Below, piece by piece: positions 1 to 8,958 of a stretch of DNA of 64,000 bases (its first letter is position 1; the number at the start of each line of letters is the position of its first letter). A program made the position numbers and the translations under genes. Origin of the DNA: Candidatus Brocadiaceae bacterium S225 (lineage in GTDB: Bacteria; Planctomycetota; Brocadiia; Brocadiales; Scalinduaceae). The stretch is from the NCBI GenBank assembly GCA_007859995.1, contig SMSL01000015.1, positions 1 to 64,000 on the forward strand, written 5' to 3'. Under the pieces are notes generated by a model. The model saw only the letters and a program-made list of their open reading frames with translations, searched no databases and was not told where the DNA came from.

Positions 1-89
1 GCTACCTTTCAACTTGCCGAAAGCAAGGGATAAAATCAAGCCAGGCTTTAGAAATATTATTTCGAGGTGAATTACCAGATTTTATTTAA
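1..89 (+). pseudogene. C-terminal tail of a probable transposase (remnant)
   Basis: An open frame runs in from the window edge (first full codon at 3) and ends in TAA at 87-89, giving 28 residues beginning YLSTCRKQG and ending GELPDFI. The 'TCRKQG' start followed by a short helix and a P-D/F-containing end resembles the C-terminus of IS66-like transposases. This is a resemblance recalled from the family, not a search result. It lies just upstream of a specificity-subunit frame that has lost its first half, so an insertion into that gene is plausible. The remainder is outside the window. Confidence 0.35.
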
Positions 90-119
90 TAGCACTGGTA
101 ATGTTTTTAAATACACTGA

Positions 120-953
120 ATAGTTACATATTATGTATTAAACAGTTTGAATCTTGATGGGGTCACCGATAGGGCCGTTATGGGACAAACTTTAAACAAA
201 AAGAAGTTAGCAAGGATACAAATTCCACTTTATCCGTTTAATGAACAAAAACAAATCGTCCAAACCCTCGACACAGCCGACGCCCTCCGCCAAAAACGCA
301 AAGAACAGCTCAATCTCCTCGATGATTATCTTAAATCCATCTTTTTCGAAATGTTCGGTGATCCTGTGGTGAATAATAAAAATCTCACACAACGGAAGAT
401 TGGTGATGTTGGAGAAGTAGTTACAGGAAATACCCCTTCAAGGCAAAAAAAAGAATACTATGGTCATTTTATTGAATGGATTAAGTCTGACAACATTAAC
501 ACACCAGAATTTGTTTTAACAACAGCAGGAGAATTTCTTTCGAAGATTGGTGTTGAGGTAGGTAGGGTTGTACCTAAAGGGTCTGTTTTGGTGACCTGCA
601 TAGCTGGTAGTCCGGATTGTATTGGAAACTGTGCGATTTCTGACAGAGAGGTTGCGTTTAATCAACAAATTAACGCATTTATTCCGGCAAAAGAAATAAA
701 AACCGAGTTCTTTTTTGCACAGTTATATATATGCAAGCGATTAGTGCAACAGGCGTCAACTGAAAGTATGAAAGGGATGGTTTCTAAAAGCCGTTTTTCT
801 GAAATAAAGATTTTAGTTCCACCCATAGAAGAACAAATGTGTTTTGTAAAGATATTTAACTCAATTGTGCAAATGAGAAATAAAATGCGCGCGTCACTAG
901 ACGAAATGGACAACCACTTCAACGCCATTATGCAGAGGTATTTTGATAAATGA
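120..953 (+). pseudogene. hsdS: Type I restriction-modification specificity subunit (HsdS), 5'-truncated
   Basis: The frame opens after a TGA at 117-119, and the first possible start is a TTG at 147. The product begins at the very end of a target-recognition domain. It continues into the conserved central helix (PFNEQKQIV, then an amphipathic helix to about residue 70), a second target-recognition domain (about 73-225) and a final PPIEEQ plus distal helix. Normal HsdS has two recognition domains and about 400 residues, so the first domain is missing. In-frame codons upstream of 147 (reading YYVLNS) look like genuine HsdS sequence, so the gene was cut rather than restarted. No hsdM or hsdR is visible. 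It overlaps the next gene by ATGA. Probably inactive, or half of a split specificity protein. Confidence 0.7.
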
Positions 954-1696
954 AAAATAAAGAAATAGCCCCAAATGTTTTATACAAATATAGTGCTTTT
1001 TCTGATGACGCTATTTCCAGCCTTATAAACAAAACAGTTTGGTTTGCTGATCCCCGGTCATTTAATGATCCATTTGACTGCCGATTCGATATCCTTGAAT
1101 CTTCTCCTAAAAGTTTCAAAATGCCTGCAAAGATTGGCGTGGAGATTATGGCTGAGAAATTTAATGCCTGTAAAAAAGATGAAGAGTATGATTCTCCTAA
1201 AGAGTACCGGAACAAGCTTGAAAAAGCTCTTACTGAAATCGGAGTTTTATGTTTGTCTAGTAGTAACGATAATATGCTAATGTGGTCACACTATGCAGAC
1301 AAACACAAGGGATTCTGTCTGAGTTTTCGGATGATTGGAAATGATATATTTAAAGTACGAAGAGTTGATTATGAAGGAAAGTACACTGAAATCCGAATAG
1401 AAGATTTTGCTGACAAGCCAGACAGATATATAAAAGATGTTATTTTCAATAAGGCTTCAGACTGGGAGTACGAGGGAGAATATCGAATTGTTATAGATAT
1501 TCCAGATGGTGATGATTCTAAGCGAAATATTAAATGGGAATACTTTATGGTTCTTGATTCCATATACATTGGATATGAAATGCCTGAACATCATCGTGAT
1601 GCAATCAAAAAATTATTTAAGTCAGACAGTAGTATAAAAATCATCAAGATGGAACAAGTGCCTGATCAGCTACAGGTAAAACCAAAAGATTGGTAA
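950..1696 (+). CDS. DUF2971 domain protein
   Basis: A 248-residue soluble protein. The N-terminal LYKYSAF...WFADPRSFNDPFDC segment and the central LCLSSSNDNMLMWSHYADKHKGFCLSF segment are the two hallmark blocks of DUF2971, a family of unknown biochemical function often found in defence islands and phage-related regions. The start ATG overlaps the HsdS stop (ATGA), so the two are translationally coupled. Length is normal for the family and there are no signal peptide or membrane segments. Its role here is unknown; the neighbours suggest a former defence island. Confidence 0.8.
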   Translation: MKNKEIAPNVLYKYSAFSDDAISSLINKTVWFADPRSFNDPFDCRFDILESSPKSFKMPAKIGVEIMAEKFNACKKDEEYDSPKEYRNKLEKALTEIGVLCLSSSNDNMLMWSHYADKHKGFCLSFRMIGNDIFKVRRVDYEGKYTEIRIEDFADKPDRYIKDVIFNKASDWEYEGEYRIVIDIPDGDDSKRNIKWEYFMVLDSIYIGYEMPEHHRDAIKKLFKSDSSIKIIKMEQVPDQLQVKPKDW

Positions 1697-1745
1697 AGTC
1701 AAAAACTAGAATGTGGTCGTAATATAAAATGTAGATTGAAACGTT

Positions 1746-1934
1746 ATGAAAGACAATACTCTTTATATGTTCATAGACGAGGGTGGTAATTTAGATTTTT
1801 CACCCAAAGGCACAAAATATTTCACACTTTCATGCCTTACAGGAAAAAGACTTTTTCCTTCTTATGATAAACTAAGGAATATTAAGTATGACCTGATTGA
1901 AGATGGAAAACAGGTAAATGAGAGAGCTGGGTAA
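1746..1934 (+). pseudogene. DUF3800 protein, N-terminal fragment
   Basis: The 62 residues contain the N-terminal DUF3800 block: a short strand with MFIDEGGNLDFS (family consensus roughly IDESG) followed by YFTLSC. DUF3800 is a predicted RNase H-like fold protein of normally 200 or more residues, whose acidic D in IDE is a putative catalytic residue. The frame stops at about a quarter of that length and no continuation is visible in other frames before the next gene, so I read it as a truncated copy. Confidence 0.55.
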
Positions 1935-1979
1935 ACTTTTTAGTTAAAAGAATTTCATAATATTGTTATCATAGGAACC

Positions 1980-2309
1980 ATGGAAAGAACGATGATGAAA
2001 AGGGATCTGGAAATAGTTGAAAAATTTAGAGATCTTGTATCACAGAAAGTAAAAGTACATGAACTTCGGGTATTCGGTTCTCGTGCAAGGGGTGATGCCG
2101 TTGCTGAATCGGATCTTGATGTTCTTATTGTTGTAAACCATCTCGACCATTCGATAGAAAGATATATTAGCGATTGTGCATGGGAAGCAGGCTTTCCTGA
2201 GGATATTGTTGTTATGCCTGTTGCTATAAGTATAGATGCTATAAAAAACAGTCCCATACGGAAATCGGTCTTCATTAGAAAAATCTATCATGAAGGGATT
2301 GCCGTATGA
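1980..2309 (+). CDS. MNT-type minimal nucleotidyltransferase (MntA-like antitoxin)
   Basis: A 109-residue protein with the DNA polymerase-beta-like nucleotidyltransferase signature GSRARGD at residues 33-39 and SDLDVLIVV, whose D45 and D47 are the metal ligands. In MntA-HepT systems this protein modifies and neutralises the neighbouring HEPN protein. The stop overlaps the start of the HEPN gene by four bases (ATGA), the standard arrangement. A weak Shine-Dalgarno (AGGAA) precedes 1980; starts at ATG codons 1992 or 1995 are also possible. All catalytic positions I can check are present, so it may be functional. Confidence 0.85.
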   Translation: MERTMMKRDLEIVEKFRDLVSQKVKVHELRVFGSRARGDAVAESDLDVLIVVNHLDHSIERYISDCAWEAGFPEDIVVMPVAISIDAIKNSPIRKSVFIRKIYHEGIAV

Positions 2310-2704
2310 AAGACTTAATGGCGCTGATACAGTACAGGTTGAAAGAGGCTGACGAATCATTAAGGGAAGCAGAGGTGCTTCTAAGAGAGGGCATGAGCAT
2401 GCGCGCTGTAATGAATAGGATGTATTATGCAATGTTCTATGCTGTATTGGCCCTTTTACAGCAGAAGCAAATAGCAACTTCAAAACATTCAGGTGCAATT
2501 TCTATGTTTGATAAGGAATTTGTAAAAAATGGAATTTTCGACAAAGAATTATCTAAAACATTACACCGAGCTTTTGAACTCAGGCAAAAGGGTGATTATA
2601 TGGAAGATGCAGAAGTTACAAAAGAAGATGTGGATGAGATGTATCCCAAAGTAATAGACTTTGTTAATAAAACAAAAGAGCATCTGCTTGGCAATATGCA
2701 ATGA
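2306..2704 (+). CDS. HEPN domain protein (toxin partner of the MNT gene)
   Basis: A 132-residue all-helical protein of the HEPN family (PF05168 type). The N-terminal helix contains KEADESLREAEVLL, followed by the NRMYYAMFYAVLALL helix at residues 37-51 and a charged C-terminal helix with VTKEDVDEMYPK. HEPN proteins are commonly RNases, but this subtype often lacks the Rx4-6H motif of HepT and I do not see a clean copy. Coupled by ATGA overlaps to the MNT gene upstream and to a small gene downstream. Most likely a type VII-like toxin-antitoxin or abortive-infection pair. Confidence 0.8.
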   Translation: MKDLMALIQYRLKEADESLREAEVLLREGMSMRAVMNRMYYAMFYAVLALLQQKQIATSKHSGAISMFDKEFVKNGIFDKELSKTLHRAFELRQKGDYMEDAEVTKEDVDEMYPKVIDFVNKTKEHLLGNMQ

Positions 2705-2883
2705 AAAAAGATAAAAGTCAAAAGAGAAGCGACGAACAACGCATTCTAAATTTTTTACAGAGGACAAAAGAAGGTAAATATGCCAAGATTGAGCAAAGTT
2801 CACTTTCATTTGTTCGTGTTCGTGAAAAGAGTGAGCCTGTTGATCCCTCACCGGAAGAGTCTTTTTATTACAGTGTTAGTTAG
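2701..2883 (+). CDS. Small hypothetical protein after MNT/HEPN
   Basis: A 60-codon frame whose ATG overlaps the HEPN stop (ATGA), suggesting translational coupling. The product is charged (MKKDKSQKRSDEQR at the start) and matches no family I recognise. It could be a third component of the MNT/HEPN unit or the start of a truncated gene, since non-coding sequence follows. The overlapping start is the only support. Confidence 0.35.
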   Translation: MKKDKSQKRSDEQRILNFLQRTKEGKYAKIEQSSLSFVRVREKSEPVDPSPEESFYYSVS

Positions 2884-3660
2884 ATTGTATCCAAAACTTT
2901 CAATAGTTCTTAAAAGCATCTCATATTTCATTCCCAACCAATTGTTTACTTTATCGCATATCAACTGCGAGGTTGAAGGAGATCAGATCATTATCTAAAC
3001 TTGAACAGGTTTTCCGAGAATAGGTATTTAGGGTAATTTTCAAGCGATAAGTCTATTGTTACTAACATAGAATTTTTGAAATCTTGTATTCTCGGACGGT
3101 CTATTGATCTATGATTAGTACTGTAATCATGAAATAGAAGTAAACGTGTATTTCCAACTTTCTTATTATTGACTAATCAAAATTGCAATCAAGCAAACAG
3201 CAATCTGCATATAATAAAATCTCCTTACAATTAAGTGACTATTCAGAATACACTACAAACAATCCGGATATATTATAAAACTCGATACTATACAGAAACA
3301 TAGACACAATTGATTATCGAATATGAGAGATAAAAATCAATGAACACACCGGATGACAGGTTCAAGTATAAGGATACCCGCTTCATCTCACAACTTCACA
3401 AATGAATTAACCCGTTATATCAACCTTTGATAGGAAATATTTTGTAATACAAATCGGCGGCTAAATTACTTTTTTTTTTGAAACAAGAGTATCAGGATCT
3501 GAAGAGGAGATCTTACGTTACATTGGAGGTCGGTATCGTCTCTTGAATCGTGAGTATGCAAAAGTAATTGCATTCAAAATAGAAATTTATAATAATGTGT
3601 AATCAGATGTATCTCTATAATTGAAATATACAAGTAATTCTTTTTGGAAGAGGAATAAAA
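2884..3660. other. Long intergenic stretch with a degraded coding remnant
   Basis: No intact gene is seen in 777 bases. At 3480-3602 a plus-strand frame without a start codon reads ETRVSGSEEEILRYIGGRY, then RLLNREYAKVIAFKI and TAA, which looks like the C-terminus of a lost protein. A shorter sequence with the same pattern (HILNSEWAEFKAYIV, stop) occurs at 23225-23284. The rest is AT-rich sequence in which I see no structure. The promoter of the SEC-C gene presumably lies near the 3' end, and GGAAGAGG just before 3661 is a good ribosome-binding site. Confidence 0.4.
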
Positions 3661-5070
3661 ATGAGCACGTTAGGAAGAAATGAACCATGCCACTGCGGTA
3701 GTGGGAAAAAGTACAAAAAATGCTGTCTGAATAAGGACGAAGAAAAAAACCGGATGAATATTAATAGTAACAACGAAGGTTACATTGATAATGATTTTGA
3801 AGAAATTTTTGAGGAAGAGGAAGAGGAGATTGTCGACGCTGAATTTGAAGATATTACCGATAAGGAAGATCACAAGGAAATTAATAATACGTTAAAAGAG
3901 TTGAGAAATAAATATTCCTGTAAGAAATTCGAAGAGAAACCGCCGGATATTTCTGCGGATGAACAGAAGATTGTTGACGCCTGGTGGCATAAATTTGAAG
4001 ACGTTTATATCAAAAACTTTGATCTTTTCAAGTGTATAGCTCTGATAAAAGATTTTGTAATTAATCACCCAAAACTTGTTCCAAATTTATATTTACATGA
4101 AGAGGCGATATTTGAAATTGAAGGCAATTCATTAAGGTCAGGTAATTATGATGATTTTATAAATTTCTTAAAATGGTACAGAGATAATGCTTTTAATGCT
4201 TATATTCTGGGTGGGACCTATTATGATCTCTCTTTGATAGCGTATCAACTCGTCAATGGTGATGTTACAGACATTACTAAATATTTTTCAATTTATAAAG
4301 AGTACCCGGGCCATGACCCTGACAATCTCATGCGATTGGTGGATTTGTTCAAGGCAACTAATAATCAAGAGTTGCTTATTGAATTATTAAAAGATATATA
4401 TCCATATGTTTATTATTCACCGGGTATAATTGGAGTGGGGGATTTTGTACAACCAATCTTAAAGGATACGATGTGTAAATATCTGAAGAGAGATTATACC
4501 GATCAAGACATAGATTCAATAGTTAACACCATGAATGATTTTTCTAACCTTTTCCCTGATATGTTTGTACAAACCAACAGAGAATTCTGGATTCATTTAC
4601 TTGAAGATATGTATAAGCGTGTTCCTGAGCAAAAACATCTAAAAAACAAAAAAGAGGCTGAAAAATATTTTGTCCATATCACAAATCATTTTGAAGTGTT
4701 TTTACACGAAGCAAGAGGTAAACATTGGATTACTGCAGAGTATTATTCCGTTTTAATACTTGAATATCTTTTCAAACCACTGGAAAAAAATAAGATTGCC
4801 AAAAAACCATTTCAATTGAATAAAGAGAGGATTGATAACTATCTTGCAAATCAATTTCGCGATATCATCGGTATTCGTGAAATCCCAGGCTTATCATTCA
4901 TCCAGGCGTTATTTTATTTCAATGAATATCTGTGGGAAACAGGATTAATTTCTTCCGAGTGTCGGGATTCTAATGAAGGTGTTTGTCGCGATTTGTATGA
5001 GATTCTTTACCGAATTTGTCTGAAATCAAATTATGGCGCAAGATTATTTGAAAAATTTCCACAATGTTAA
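3661..5070 (+). CDS. SEC-C metal-binding motif protein with long helical C-terminus
   Basis: A 469-residue protein opening with a SEC-C zinc motif: C10, C12, C21 and C22 in NEPCHCGSGKKYKKCC. SEC-C motifs bind zinc at the C-terminus of SecA and occur at the ends of many unrelated proteins. Residues about 40-65 are strongly acidic (a run of Glu/Asp), followed by a mainly helical, Tyr/Phe-rich region of about 380 residues that I cannot assign. No signal peptide or membrane helices. A good ribosome-binding site supports the ATG. It stands alone between two non-coding stretches. Function unknown; it is not SecA and not a nuclease I recognise. Confidence 0.65.
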   Translation: MSTLGRNEPCHCGSGKKYKKCCLNKDEEKNRMNINSNNEGYIDNDFEEIFEEEEEEIVDAEFEDITDKEDHKEINNTLKELRNKYSCKKFEEKPPDISADEQKIVDAWWHKFEDVYIKNFDLFKCIALIKDFVINHPKLVPNLYLHEEAIFEIEGNSLRSGNYDDFINFLKWYRDNAFNAYILGGTYYDLSLIAYQLVNGDVTDITKYFSIYKEYPGHDPDNLMRLVDLFKATNNQELLIELLKDIYPYVYYSPGIIGVGDFVQPILKDTMCKYLKRDYTDQDIDSIVNTMNDFSNLFPDMFVQTNREFWIHLLEDMYKRVPEQKHLKNKKEAEKYFVHITNHFEVFLHEARGKHWITAEYYSVLILEYLFKPLEKNKIAKKPFQLNKERIDNYLANQFRDIIGIREIPGLSFIQALFYFNEYLWETGLISSECRDSNEGVCRDLYEILYRICLKSNYGARLFEKFPQC

Positions 5071-5353
5071 AAAGCCGCATAAATCACGAATTTTCTATCA
5101 ATTCTTGAAAAAAAACGTAAATGATCCTGGTAATTAAGTTGTTTAAATCAAATGAAGGTCATAGTTGAATTCCAGTTTAAAGCCGTATTGGGGAAAATCC
5201 GACGTACGGAATTTTAGAGGGTGAACAGGAAACGTAGCGATTGTATGGGTGTCTGCGCAGGCACATAATCGACATATTATTTGCTGTGTGTCTGTTCACT
5301 ACCCGGAATGTAGTGATCGCTATGATTGTACACAACGTAATTATTCAACAAAA

Positions 5354-6721
5354 TCATGTCTTAAGCAACTTGATGATTTTATTGATACTCTCTTTGGCGT
5401 CGCCAAAAATCATCAATGTTTTCTTTTGATAAAATAGTTCGTTATCTACACCACTAAAGCCGGGACTTAAACTTCTCTTGCATATAATCACACTCCTTGC
5501 CTGATCTGCGTTAAGAATAGGCATGCCATAGAGTGGACTCTCTTTATTACTTCTTGCCGAAGGGTTAATAACATCATTTGCGCCAACAACCAGCGCAACG
5601 TCGGTATTTTGAAAACTATCATTAATATCTTCCAAATCGAAAAGCAGGTCATACGATACATTTGCCTCTGCAAGCAAAACGTTCATATGGCCGGGCATAC
5701 GCCCCGCGACAGGGTGGATTGCATAGCGTACATCAATACCACTGTTTATGAGCATTGTTACAAGTTCCTGTAAGGCAAATTGTGCCTGTGCTACCGCAAG
5801 CCCATAACCGGGAATGATTATAACTTTTTGAGCAGCCTCAAGCATTATTGAGGCATCTTCTTCGGTATAATTAATAACCACGTGTTTATCGTTATTATTG
5901 TCATTTACTGAAACAGTTCCGACTGATCCAAAGATAATATTAGTAATCGATCGATTCATAGCCTTGCACATAATCCGGGTAAGTATAAATCCCGATGCAC
6001 CAACTAATGCACCACAGATTATGAGAATGTTATTGGAGAGGACAAAGCCAGTGGCAGCCGCCGCCATGCCGGAACAGGAGTTTAGTGTTGATATTACAAC
6101 AGGCATATCTGCACCGCCAATTGGTATGACGAAGAGGATTCCAAGAATTAAGGCTATTGCGAGGATGATGAGTAAACCTGTACTGTTGGCAGGATTGATT
6201 GTGACAATAATGCCCATAATCAGAAACAGGGCAAAGAGTAACATGTTGAGAAGCCTCTGGGCCTTGAACACTACAGGAGCTCCCCTGATAAGTCCCTGTA
6301 GCTTGCCAAAAGCGACAAGGCTGCCGGTGAAAGTGATAGCACCAATGGACAGGCTTGCAACCATCGAGATGATAACGTCGATCCTTATATCTCCGGACAG
6401 CCGATTGTATTTTGCTAATGCTACAAGTGCGGATGCGCCACCCCCAAGCCCGTTAAAGAGCGCCACCATCTGCGGCACGGCTGTCATTTGGATTTTCCTG
6501 GCTATTATGGCGCCAATTGCACTACCGATGATTAGGCCAATAATTATTAAAGTGAAATCCAGTATCTCGTTCTTTGTTAATGTTACTACGATGGCTATCA
6601 GCATTGCAATCATTGCAAGCTGATTACCTCGTCGAGCGGTCTTGGGTGAACTAAGATCCCTTAGGCCGAGAATGAATAATATGGATGAGAGGAGATAAGC
6701 AAGCGCTATGATAATATTCAT
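5354..6721 (-). CDS. pntB: NAD(P) transhydrogenase subunit beta
   Basis: A 455-residue membrane protein with about nine N-terminal hydrophobic segments (starting MNIIIALAYLLSSILF), followed by the soluble NADP(H)-binding domain III from about residue 280. That domain contains IIPGYGLAVAQAQ and HPVAGRMPGHMNVLLAEANV, the classic PntB motifs. With PntA it couples hydride transfer between NADH and NADP+ to proton translocation across the inner membrane. It is the last gene of the operon and overlaps pntAB by four bases. Length matches the family (about 460). Confidence 0.95.
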   Translation of the reverse strand: MNIIIALAYLLSSILFILGLRDLSSPKTARRGNQLAMIAMLIAIVVTLTKNEILDFTLIIIGLIIGSAIGAIIARKIQMTAVPQMVALFNGLGGGASALVALAKYNRLSGDIRIDVIISMVASLSIGAITFTGSLVAFGKLQGLIRGAPVVFKAQRLLNMLLFALFLIMGIIVTINPANSTGLLIILAIALILGILFVIPIGGADMPVVISTLNSCSGMAAAATGFVLSNNILIICGALVGASGFILTRIMCKAMNRSITNIIFGSVGTVSVNDNNNDKHVVINYTEEDASIMLEAAQKVIIIPGYGLAVAQAQFALQELVTMLINSGIDVRYAIHPVAGRMPGHMNVLLAEANVSYDLLFDLEDINDSFQNTDVALVVGANDVINPSARSNKESPLYGMPILNADQARSVIICKRSLSPGFSGVDNELFYQKKTLMIFGDAKESINKIIKLLKT

Positions 6722-7020
6722 CTATTATAGTTTTTCTTCTTTTCTTTCTTAAACATTTCCAGCATTCTGTCAGTGACCATGAACCCGCCGACAACGTTTA
6801 TCGTGGCTATTATTACGGCTAGTAGCCCCAGTATTGTGCTGAGAGTCGAGTGGCCGGCACCTGCGCTTATCAGGGCTCCTACAAGCGTTATTCCGGAGAT
6901 TGCATTAGTACCGGACATGAGTGGCGTATGCAGCAGGGGGGGGACCTTGGTAATTGTTTCAAACCCGACAAAGATAGCAAGGACAAAGATATATACCGAC
7001 ACTAAAAGTGTTTCGATCAT
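6718..7020 (-). CDS. pntAB: NAD(P) transhydrogenase subunit alpha, part 2 (membrane part)
   Basis: A 100-residue protein with three to four hydrophobic segments. It contains GFETITKVPPLLHTPLMSGTNAISG, the signature of the membrane domain that in E. coli is the C-terminus of PntA. Here it is a separate gene, the split alpha arrangement seen in many bacteria. Four-base overlaps with both pntAA and pntB show tight translational coupling. The C-terminus is short and Lys-rich. Confidence 0.93.
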   Translation of the reverse strand: MIETLLVSVYIFVLAIFVGFETITKVPPLLHTPLMSGTNAISGITLVGALISAGAGHSTLSTILGLLAVIIATINVVGGFMVTDRMLEMFKKEKKKNYNR

Positions 7021-8159
7021 GTATCAGCTCCTTTCCTGATTGCCTTTCTAACGTAATCGTTTACAATTTCTCCATTGTATGTAACACATGAGCTCTTTGT
7101 TATTTTATCTTCAAAATCCAGCTTTCTATCATCTGCCATGTACAAATGTTTGAAAAATTGTGTAATATTTCTGGAATACATATTGCTGGCATCGATTGGG
7201 AGTGTAGAGGGAAGGTTTAATACACCGCATATGGTAACACCATGTTTGCAGATGTTTTTCCCGGGTTCTGTGATCTCGCAGTTTCCTCCCTGTTCGGCGG
7301 CCAGGTCGATTATGACAGAACCTTTCTGCATCTTCTTAACCATCTCTTCCGTTATAAGGATGGGAGCTCTCTTTCCAAATAGCTGGGCAGTAGTTATCAC
7401 GACATGGTTTTGCGTCGCTCTGTCACCAATGATTTCGCGCTCTTTTTTCATGAAATCTTCCGTCATCTCTTTTGCATAACCAGAGGCTGTTTCGGCGTCT
7501 GCAACAAGCTCCATCTCTACGAACTTTGCCCTGAGGCTCTCTACTTGCTCTCTCACTGCCGGCCTTGTGTCAAACGCCTCCACCCTTGCGCCAAGTCTGC
7601 GTGCCGTTGCAATCGCCTGTAATCCTGCGACACCGGCACCAATAACCAGTACCTTTGCCGGTGGGATAGTTCCGGCTGCCGTCATCATGAGAGGGAAAAA
7701 TTTTCCAAGGTATTGCGCAGCTATCAGGACACCGCGATAACCAGCTATACCGGCCATCGAACTGAGTGCATCCATGCTTTGTGAGCGTGAAGTACGGGGA
7801 ATAAATTCCATGACAAAGCTGGTAATGTTTTTTCCATTCATGAGATTCAGGAATTCAGCATTTAAAACTGAAGAGAGAAAGCCAATATAAGTTGAACTGC
7901 TTTTCATCATCTCAAATTCCCCTCTTTGAGGCGGCTGAACCTTCATGATAACATCAGCTCCTGAATAAAGAAGTTGCGCGTCTTTTACAATAACAGCTCC
8001 AGCCTGTTCATATTCAGCATCAGGAAAATAGGCTCCTTCACCAGCACGGGCTTCAATGAATACTTCATGGCCATCTTTTAAAAGTTGTGTGACTGCTTTT
8101 GGCACAATTGCCACACGTTTCTCTCCCTGATAAATCTCTTTAGGAATTCCGATCTTCAT
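7017..8159 (-). CDS. pntAA: NAD(P) transhydrogenase subunit alpha, part 1 (NAD-binding)
   Basis: A 380-residue soluble domain I protein beginning MKIGIPKEIYQGEKRVA (alanine dehydrogenase/PntA N-terminal signature). The Rossmann motif VIGAGVAGLQAIATARRLGA lies near residue 170, and the RTSRSQSMDALSSMAGIAGYR segment binds the nucleotide. It binds NAD(H) and docks on the membrane subunits encoded downstream. It is the first gene of the operon, so its promoter lies in the gap above 8159. Length and order are canonical. Confidence 0.95.
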   Translation of the reverse strand: MKIGIPKEIYQGEKRVAIVPKAVTQLLKDGHEVFIEARAGEGAYFPDAEYEQAGAVIVKDAQLLYSGADVIMKVQPPQRGEFEMMKSSSTYIGFLSSVLNAEFLNLMNGKNITSFVMEFIPRTSRSQSMDALSSMAGIAGYRGVLIAAQYLGKFFPLMMTAAGTIPPAKVLVIGAGVAGLQAIATARRLGARVEAFDTRPAVREQVESLRAKFVEMELVADAETASGYAKEMTEDFMKKEREIIGDRATQNHVVITTAQLFGKRAPILITEEMVKKMQKGSVIIDLAAEQGGNCEITEPGKNICKHGVTICGVLNLPSTLPIDASNMYSRNITQFFKHLYMADDRKLDFEDKITKSSCVTYNGEIVNDYVRKAIRKGADT

Positions 8160-8541
8160 GTTTTATGGAATATGATTTCAGCAAAATTGGAAAATAATAC
8201 TTAAAGCATTCATGTAAACAAGTCAAGAAGTTATTTTGAATTCATATTTTGCATGTTTGGGCTGCTTTTTTCCTGATTACCTGTATATTTAAAAAAACTT
8301 TAATATTTATGCTTTCTATTGTGAGAGTGAGCCCAGTCACAACAACACGTGCATAATAACGGGTGTATTTCATATTAAATCAGGATGTCATGGACAGGTG
8401 GAATTATGATGGAAGGAGTGGTTTTTTTCACCAACTTTCACTTTTAAGGTAATTAAAAAAATAGGAATTTTAAATTGCCACTAAGTCACTAAGTTTATTT
8501 TTTGTGGTTTTGTGTCTTAGTGGCAAAATGTTGTGGAGGGT
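8160..8541. other. Intergenic region upstream of pntAA with a small palindromic repeat
   Basis: No gene is seen. It contains the presumed pnt promoter (not pinpointed) and a perfect 11-base inverted repeat (TTGCCACTAAG at 8475-8485 and its complement at 8516-8526). The arms enclose the words 'tcactaag' and 'tgtgtcttag'. This resembles widespread degenerate 'ctaagacac' palindromes of environmental genomes rather than a rho-independent terminator, because no U-tract follows. Confidence 0.45.
8475..8526. repeat. Short palindromic repeat (ttgccactaag/cttagtggcaa)
   Basis: The two arms are 11-base perfect inverted repeats 30 bases apart. A related, less perfect element with the words 'gcaaaggcacaaag' and 'cttagtggtctctgtgcc' lies at 20296-20396. 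No ORF lies inside. Probably a non-autonomous repeat or remnant of one. Confidence 0.5.
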
Positions 8542-8958
8542 TTAGCTTGTTAGTGCCAGATGTGAGTGAATCGTCTGATTGATAAATCTATTTATTAACT
8601 CTTTCTCATCCTCTTCGATTTCCATAAATGCTGCAGCAATACCGAATATAGATGTGTCTGGTTGCTTTTTCACGCGGGTTACCATCCCGGTACACTTAAC
8701 AGGTGTTGAAGATGTGGAAAACCCTATCTTTAAGTCCAGGACAGTGCTGTCTTGTATATTATTGCTGGAGTTAAAGAACAGACCACCGACGCTCAAATCA
8801 TTTACACCCACCATGTCCCATTCAGAAGAAGCCATTTCCTGACTATTATTTGGCCTGACTCGGAATTTTATGATTACTGGTTTCTCTACTCTTTGATATT
8901 TTCTTCTCTCTCTGTCGTTGTGAATTCTATTATTTTTTTGAATTGCGTTTAACTTCAT
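8542..8958 (-). CDS. PilZ domain protein (predicted c-di-GMP binding)
   Basis: A 138-residue single-domain protein. RRKYQR at residues 18-23 fits the PilZ RxxxR motif, and NDLSVGGLFF (about residues 53-62) fits the D/NxSxxG motif; both contact cyclic di-GMP. The following strands (LDLKIGF, CTGMVTRV, GIAAAFMEI) fit the PilZ barrel. No partner domain is present, so it would act as a receptor on another protein. Monocistronic, divergent from the eCIS-side genes. The family assignment is firm; the target is unknown. Confidence 0.85.
   Translation of the reverse strand: MKLNAIQKNNRIHNDRERRKYQRVEKPVIIKFRVRPNNSQEMASSEWDMVGVNDLSVGGLFFNSSNNIQDSTVLDLKIGFSTSSTPVKCTGMVTRVKKQPDTSIFGIAAAFMEIEEDEKELINRFINQTIHSHLALTS

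Noticed and set aside
5241..5437. Two overlapping small plus-strand frames upstream of and into pntB
   Set aside because: They run antisense over the 3' end of pntB, have no ribosome-binding site and no family pattern.
5898..6623. 241-codon plus-strand frame
   Set aside because: It is the antisense shadow of pntB; its product is low in complexity and unlike any protein.
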